Below are positions 61,498 through 64,000 of a DNA stretch of 64,000 nt, one piece after another. The DNA comes from Cyanobacteria bacterium FACHB-502 (GTDB lineage Bacteria > Cyanobacteriota > Cyanobacteriia > Elainellales > Elainellaceae): positions 62,001 through 126,000 of the forward strand of contig JACJNZ010000092.1 in NCBI GenBank assembly GCA_014695325.1, given 5' to 3'. The notes beneath the pieces are model-generated. The model saw nothing but the letters and a program-made list of their open reading frames with translations, was not told the DNA's origin and did no database searches. Numbering within the stretch: position 1 is the stretch's first letter; every line of letters starts with the position of its first letter. The position numbers were made by a program, and so were the translations under genes.

Positions 61498-62394
61498 TTA
61501 CTCAAAGCCCGTGTATCGCCAAGGCACGGGATCTACGGACTCGCCATGCACATTTAGCCCCCAGTGCAGATTTGGTCCTGTTGCCGATCCGGTTGCGCCC
61601 AGTGCGCCAATGCGCTGACCTGACTGCACAAAGTCGCCTTCTTTCACGTCGATCCGGCTGAGGTGAATAAAGATGCTCGTCACTCCCTGACCGTGATCAA
61701 TGCCGATCGTATTGCCGTGCAGCCGAAAACCCTCAGCTTCACGCCCGACCAGCGCAACTCGCCCCGCCGCTGGAGCCACTACCGGATCACCTGTGGGAGC
61801 GGCGTAATCTACGCCCCGGTGATAGTAGTCCTGAGCAAACTCGCCATTATAGTAGCGGCGAACTCCGTACACGGACGTAATTTCCCCCTGGTTCGGACGC
61901 ACAAATGCTCCGTTCCAGAATTTCTGCGGAGAGACGATCGCCTTAAACGCATCCACTCGATCGAATTCAGCATTCGTGCCATCGGAGCCGCCGCCGCTCA
62001 CCCAGATACTCTGACTCGGAAACGATCGACTGCGGAGCTGGACTGCCAGATTTTGCACGGCATCGCCTGCTTTCACCTGGATCGTCAATTGTCCGGGACG
62101 ATCGAGCGGCGTGGTTGCCAAGAGTGCCCGGTAGCGGTTATTGCCGATCGCAAAGGTGGGATAAGTTTTTTGCTGAAAAGTGACGGTGGGAACAGTTGCC
62201 CCATCGCCCTGCACAACAACGGAAAGGGTATCGCCAAGCTGAGGATTGGTTGGAGTGATCTGCGCCTGGATTGCGTGCGCCGGAGTCGAAAGCCAGAGAA
62301 CGATCGCCGCACTGCTCAGCAAAATTCCAAGCTGAAGCCGAAATTTCCACAGAAAACGCCGAACTAAGCCAGCGCGAGAAACAAGGTAGGACAT
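61498..62394 (-). CDS. M23 family peptidoglycan endopeptidase
   Basis: A 298-residue secreted protein. The signal FRLQLGILLSSAAIVLWLST ends at PAHA, cleaved before IQAQIT. After an immunoglobulin-like domain (about residues 40-150) the LytM domain begins: YYHRGVDYAAPTGDPVVAPA (zinc-binding His and Asp), GNTIGIDHGQGVTSIFIHLS (H-x-H type) and GSATGPNLHWGLNVHGESVD (LHWGL) carry the metal ligands and catalytic His. It cuts peptidoglycan cross-links in the periplasm. ATG at 62394 is preferred, giving a normal signal; the frame is open to 62478. Confidence 0.9.
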   Translation of the reverse strand: MSYLVSRAGLVRRFLWKFRLQLGILLSSAAIVLWLSTPAHAIQAQITPTNPQLGDTLSVVVQGDGATVPTVTFQQKTYPTFAIGNNRYRALLATTPLDRPGQLTIQVKAGDAVQNLAVQLRSRSFPSQSIWVSGGGSDGTNAEFDRVDAFKAIVSPQKFWNGAFVRPNQGEITSVYGVRRYYNGEFAQDYYHRGVDYAAPTGDPVVAPAAGRVALVGREAEGFRLHGNTIGIDHGQGVTSIFIHLSRIDVKEGDFVQSGQRIGALGATGSATGPNLHWGLNVHGESVDPVPWRYTGFE

Positions 62395-62572
62395 AGGGTG
62401 TGAGGAGGGATAGGGCATTTTGGACAGAAGATTAGCATTTTTGCCCCAGAGTTCCAACCAGAATGCAGGTTTTATCACGCAATCCTTGTAAGGGAGATCC
62501 CCAGGGCACGGAAAAGTCTGTATGCTTTAGATTAAAAGACTTTAACTTTTTTCTCACTCTGATAAGAAACCT

Positions 62573-64000
62573 GTGCAAGAAGACTTTCGGCTGATTGTCG
62601 ATTTGGTGGTGGTACTTGCGGCTGCGGCAGGCGGGGGGCTGCTGGCGGCATTACTGAGACAGCCCGTGCTGCTTGGGTATTTGCTAGGTGGAGCGATCGT
62701 TGGTCCAGCGGGACTCGGCTTGGTGAAAGAACTAATTCAGGTGGAAACCCTGGCACAGTTTGGCGCGGCGTTTCTGCTGTTTGCGCTGGGCGTTGAGTTT
62801 TCCTTTGCGGAGCTGAAAAAAGTTCAGGGCATTAGTCTGGGCGGCGGCGGTCTGCAAATTCTCACCACAATCCTAGTGACGACACTGGTGGCGATCGGTG
62901 TGGGCTGGGTGGAGTCTCCAACCCAGGGAGTCTTTTTAGGCGCGATTTTGTCGCTGTCTTCGACGGCAGTGGTGCTGAAGTGCCTGATGGAAAAGGGTGA
63001 AACCGAAACCGCTCACGGGCGCGTCATGCTGGGAATTCTGGTCGTGCAGGATCTCGCACTGGGGCTAATGCTGGCGGTGTTGCCCGCGCTTAACCGTCCG
63101 TCTGAGGAAATTGGGCTGGCAGTGGGCATTGCCCTGCTGAAAACGGCTCTGATTGCGGGTGGGGCGATCGTTGCCGGGATCTGGCTGATTCCTCCCCTGC
63201 TGCGCCTTCTGGCAAAAACCGAAAGCCGCGAACTATTTCTGCTGGGGGTAGTTGCCCTCTGTCTCGGCATTGCGCTGATGACTGAGTATCTGGGGCTATC
63301 GATCGAGATGGGAGCGTTCATCGCTGGACTCATGATCTCGGAGGTGGAATACGCCGACCAGACGCTCACCTACGTGGAGCCGATTCGGGATATTTTTGCC
63401 AGTCTGTTTTTTGCGGCGATTGGGATGCTGATCGACCCAGTGTTTATCTGGAACAACCTGGAGCTGATTCTGGGACTGGTGACGATCGTGTTTATTGGCA
63501 AATTCCTGATTGTAACCCCGCTGGTTCGCGCTTTCCGCTATCCGCTAAAAACCTCGCTAATTGTGGGACTGGGGCTATCGCAGATCGGGGAATTTTCCTT
63601 TGTGCTTGCCAGTAAGGGTCAGGTTTTGGGATTAGTTTCTCGCCGTGTCTATTTGCTGATTCTGGGAACGACTGCGGTAACGCTGGTGATTACGCCCTTT
63701 GTGCTGCGCCTGGTGCCTCAGTTGGTCGTTTGGGCAGATGCAGTTCCCTGGTTGAAAGCGTTGCTGGATGGGGGCGAGGAGCCAATGGAGGTGCCTGAGA
63801 ATCTGCCGCGACAGGGGCATCTAGTGATTTGTGGCTATGGTGGTATCGGGCGAAATATTTTGCAGCTTTTGCAAAGCCATGACCAGTCTGTGGTGGTGAT
63901 CGACCAGTCGGAGCAGGTGATTCAGCAGCTTCGGGACGCGGGAATTCCTTATGTTTATGGCAATGCTGCCAGTTTGCATGTGCTGGAGGCTGCCGGAGTC
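62573..64000 (+). CDS. KefB-like CPA2 cation:proton antiporter, partial
   Basis: The first 476 codons of a monovalent cation:proton antiporter-2 run off the right edge. GTG at 62573. The N-terminal Na_H_Exchanger domain has about twelve helices: QPVLLGYLLGGAIVGPAGLG, FGAAFLLFALGVEFSFAELK, GAILSLSSTAVVLKCLMEKG and VVQDLALGLMLAVLPALN are typical; IGEFSFVLASKGQ is the late conserved segment. A TrkA-N/RCK domain starts at about residue 420 (HLVICGYGGIGRNILQLLQ, G-x-G-x-x-G). It exchanges K+ or Na+ for protons with nucleotide or glutathione control. The C-terminus is outside the window. Confidence 0.92.
   Translation, partial: MQEDFRLIVDLVVVLAAAAGGGLLAALLRQPVLLGYLLGGAIVGPAGLGLVKELIQVETLAQFGAAFLLFALGVEFSFAELKKVQGISLGGGGLQILTTILVTTLVAIGVGWVESPTQGVFLGAILSLSSTAVVLKCLMEKGETETAHGRVMLGILVVQDLALGLMLAVLPALNRPSEEIGLAVGIALLKTALIAGGAIVAGIWLIPPLLRLLAKTESRELFLLGVVALCLGIALMTEYLGLSIEMGAFIAGLMISEVEYADQTLTYVEPIRDIFASLFFAAIGMLIDPVFIWNNLELILGLVTIVFIGKFLIVTPLVRAFRYPLKTSLIVGLGLSQIGEFSFVLASKGQVLGLVSRRVYLLILGTTAVTLVITPFVLRLVPQLVVWADAVPWLKALLDGGEEPMEVPENLPRQGHLVICGYGGIGRNILQLLQSHDQSVVVIDQSEQVIQQLRDAGIPYVYGNAASLHVLEAAGV

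Overview
The window reads as chromosome from a filamentous, motile cyanobacterium (Leptolyngbya/Oscillatoriales-like; inference). Evidence: very frequent HIP1-type GCGATCGC octamers, an HpsA/pseudopilin cluster of the hormogonium polysaccharide type, a bilin-binding GAF domain of cyanobacteriochrome type, a ComFB-type protein, and dnaN beside DnaA boxes of the form TTTTCCACA. Most genes left of the putative origin (about 37.25-37.6 kb) are on the minus strand, as expected if replication leaves it leftwards.

Layout. 0-9 kb: AmpG-like permease end, then a minus-strand cluster hpsA-hpsB-hpsC plus a fourth pseudopilin. 9.3-19 kb: rpmB, htpG and clpB; between the two chaperones lies an AT-richer accessory island with a two-TM/macro-domain protein (like type II Thoeris ThsA), an unknown protein, a GNAT enzyme and an adenylate-kinase-like protein, separated by three attC-like inverted repeats: a candidate integron cassette cluster without integrase. 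19-23.8 kb: small stress-type genes (two DoxX-like, DUF2945, DUF3140, SnoaL-like, Gfo/Idh/MocA) and an isochorismatase fragment. 23.8-36.6 kb: organosulfur scavenging: two SsuB/SsuC pairs, two SsuA-like binding lipoproteins, SsuD monooxygenase, SsuE flavin reductase and a DszC/SfnB-like flavoprotein, bracketed by two Crp/Fnr regulators, with an FAD protein.

36.6-39.3 kb: oriC candidate, dnaN and a strongly structured intergenic region that may be a small RNA. 39.4-46 kb: a stand-alone DXCF-type cyanobacteriochrome GAF protein, acetyl-CoA synthetase, then a pocket of unknown genes, an orphan antitoxin, a decayed REP-associated transposase and dispersed repeats. 46-50.7 kb: RND efflux pump and adaptor. 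51.5-60.1 kb: apparent nitrogen-scavenging locus: a complete BMP-type ABC importer interleaved with a formamidase (AmiF-like), a biuret hydrolase (BiuH-like, catalytic residues conserved), a LysE-type exporter and a second BiuH/TrtA-like hydrolase. 60.2-64 kb: EVE protein, ComFB protein, M23 peptidase and the start of a KefB-like antiporter.

The items most worth following are the attC-like cassette cluster carrying a ThsA-like effector, the biuret/formamide locus, the single-GAF photoreceptor and the structured region at 39.1-39.3 kb. No CRISPR array, rRNA or tRNA was found by eye. No database search was run; family names rest on recognised motifs.
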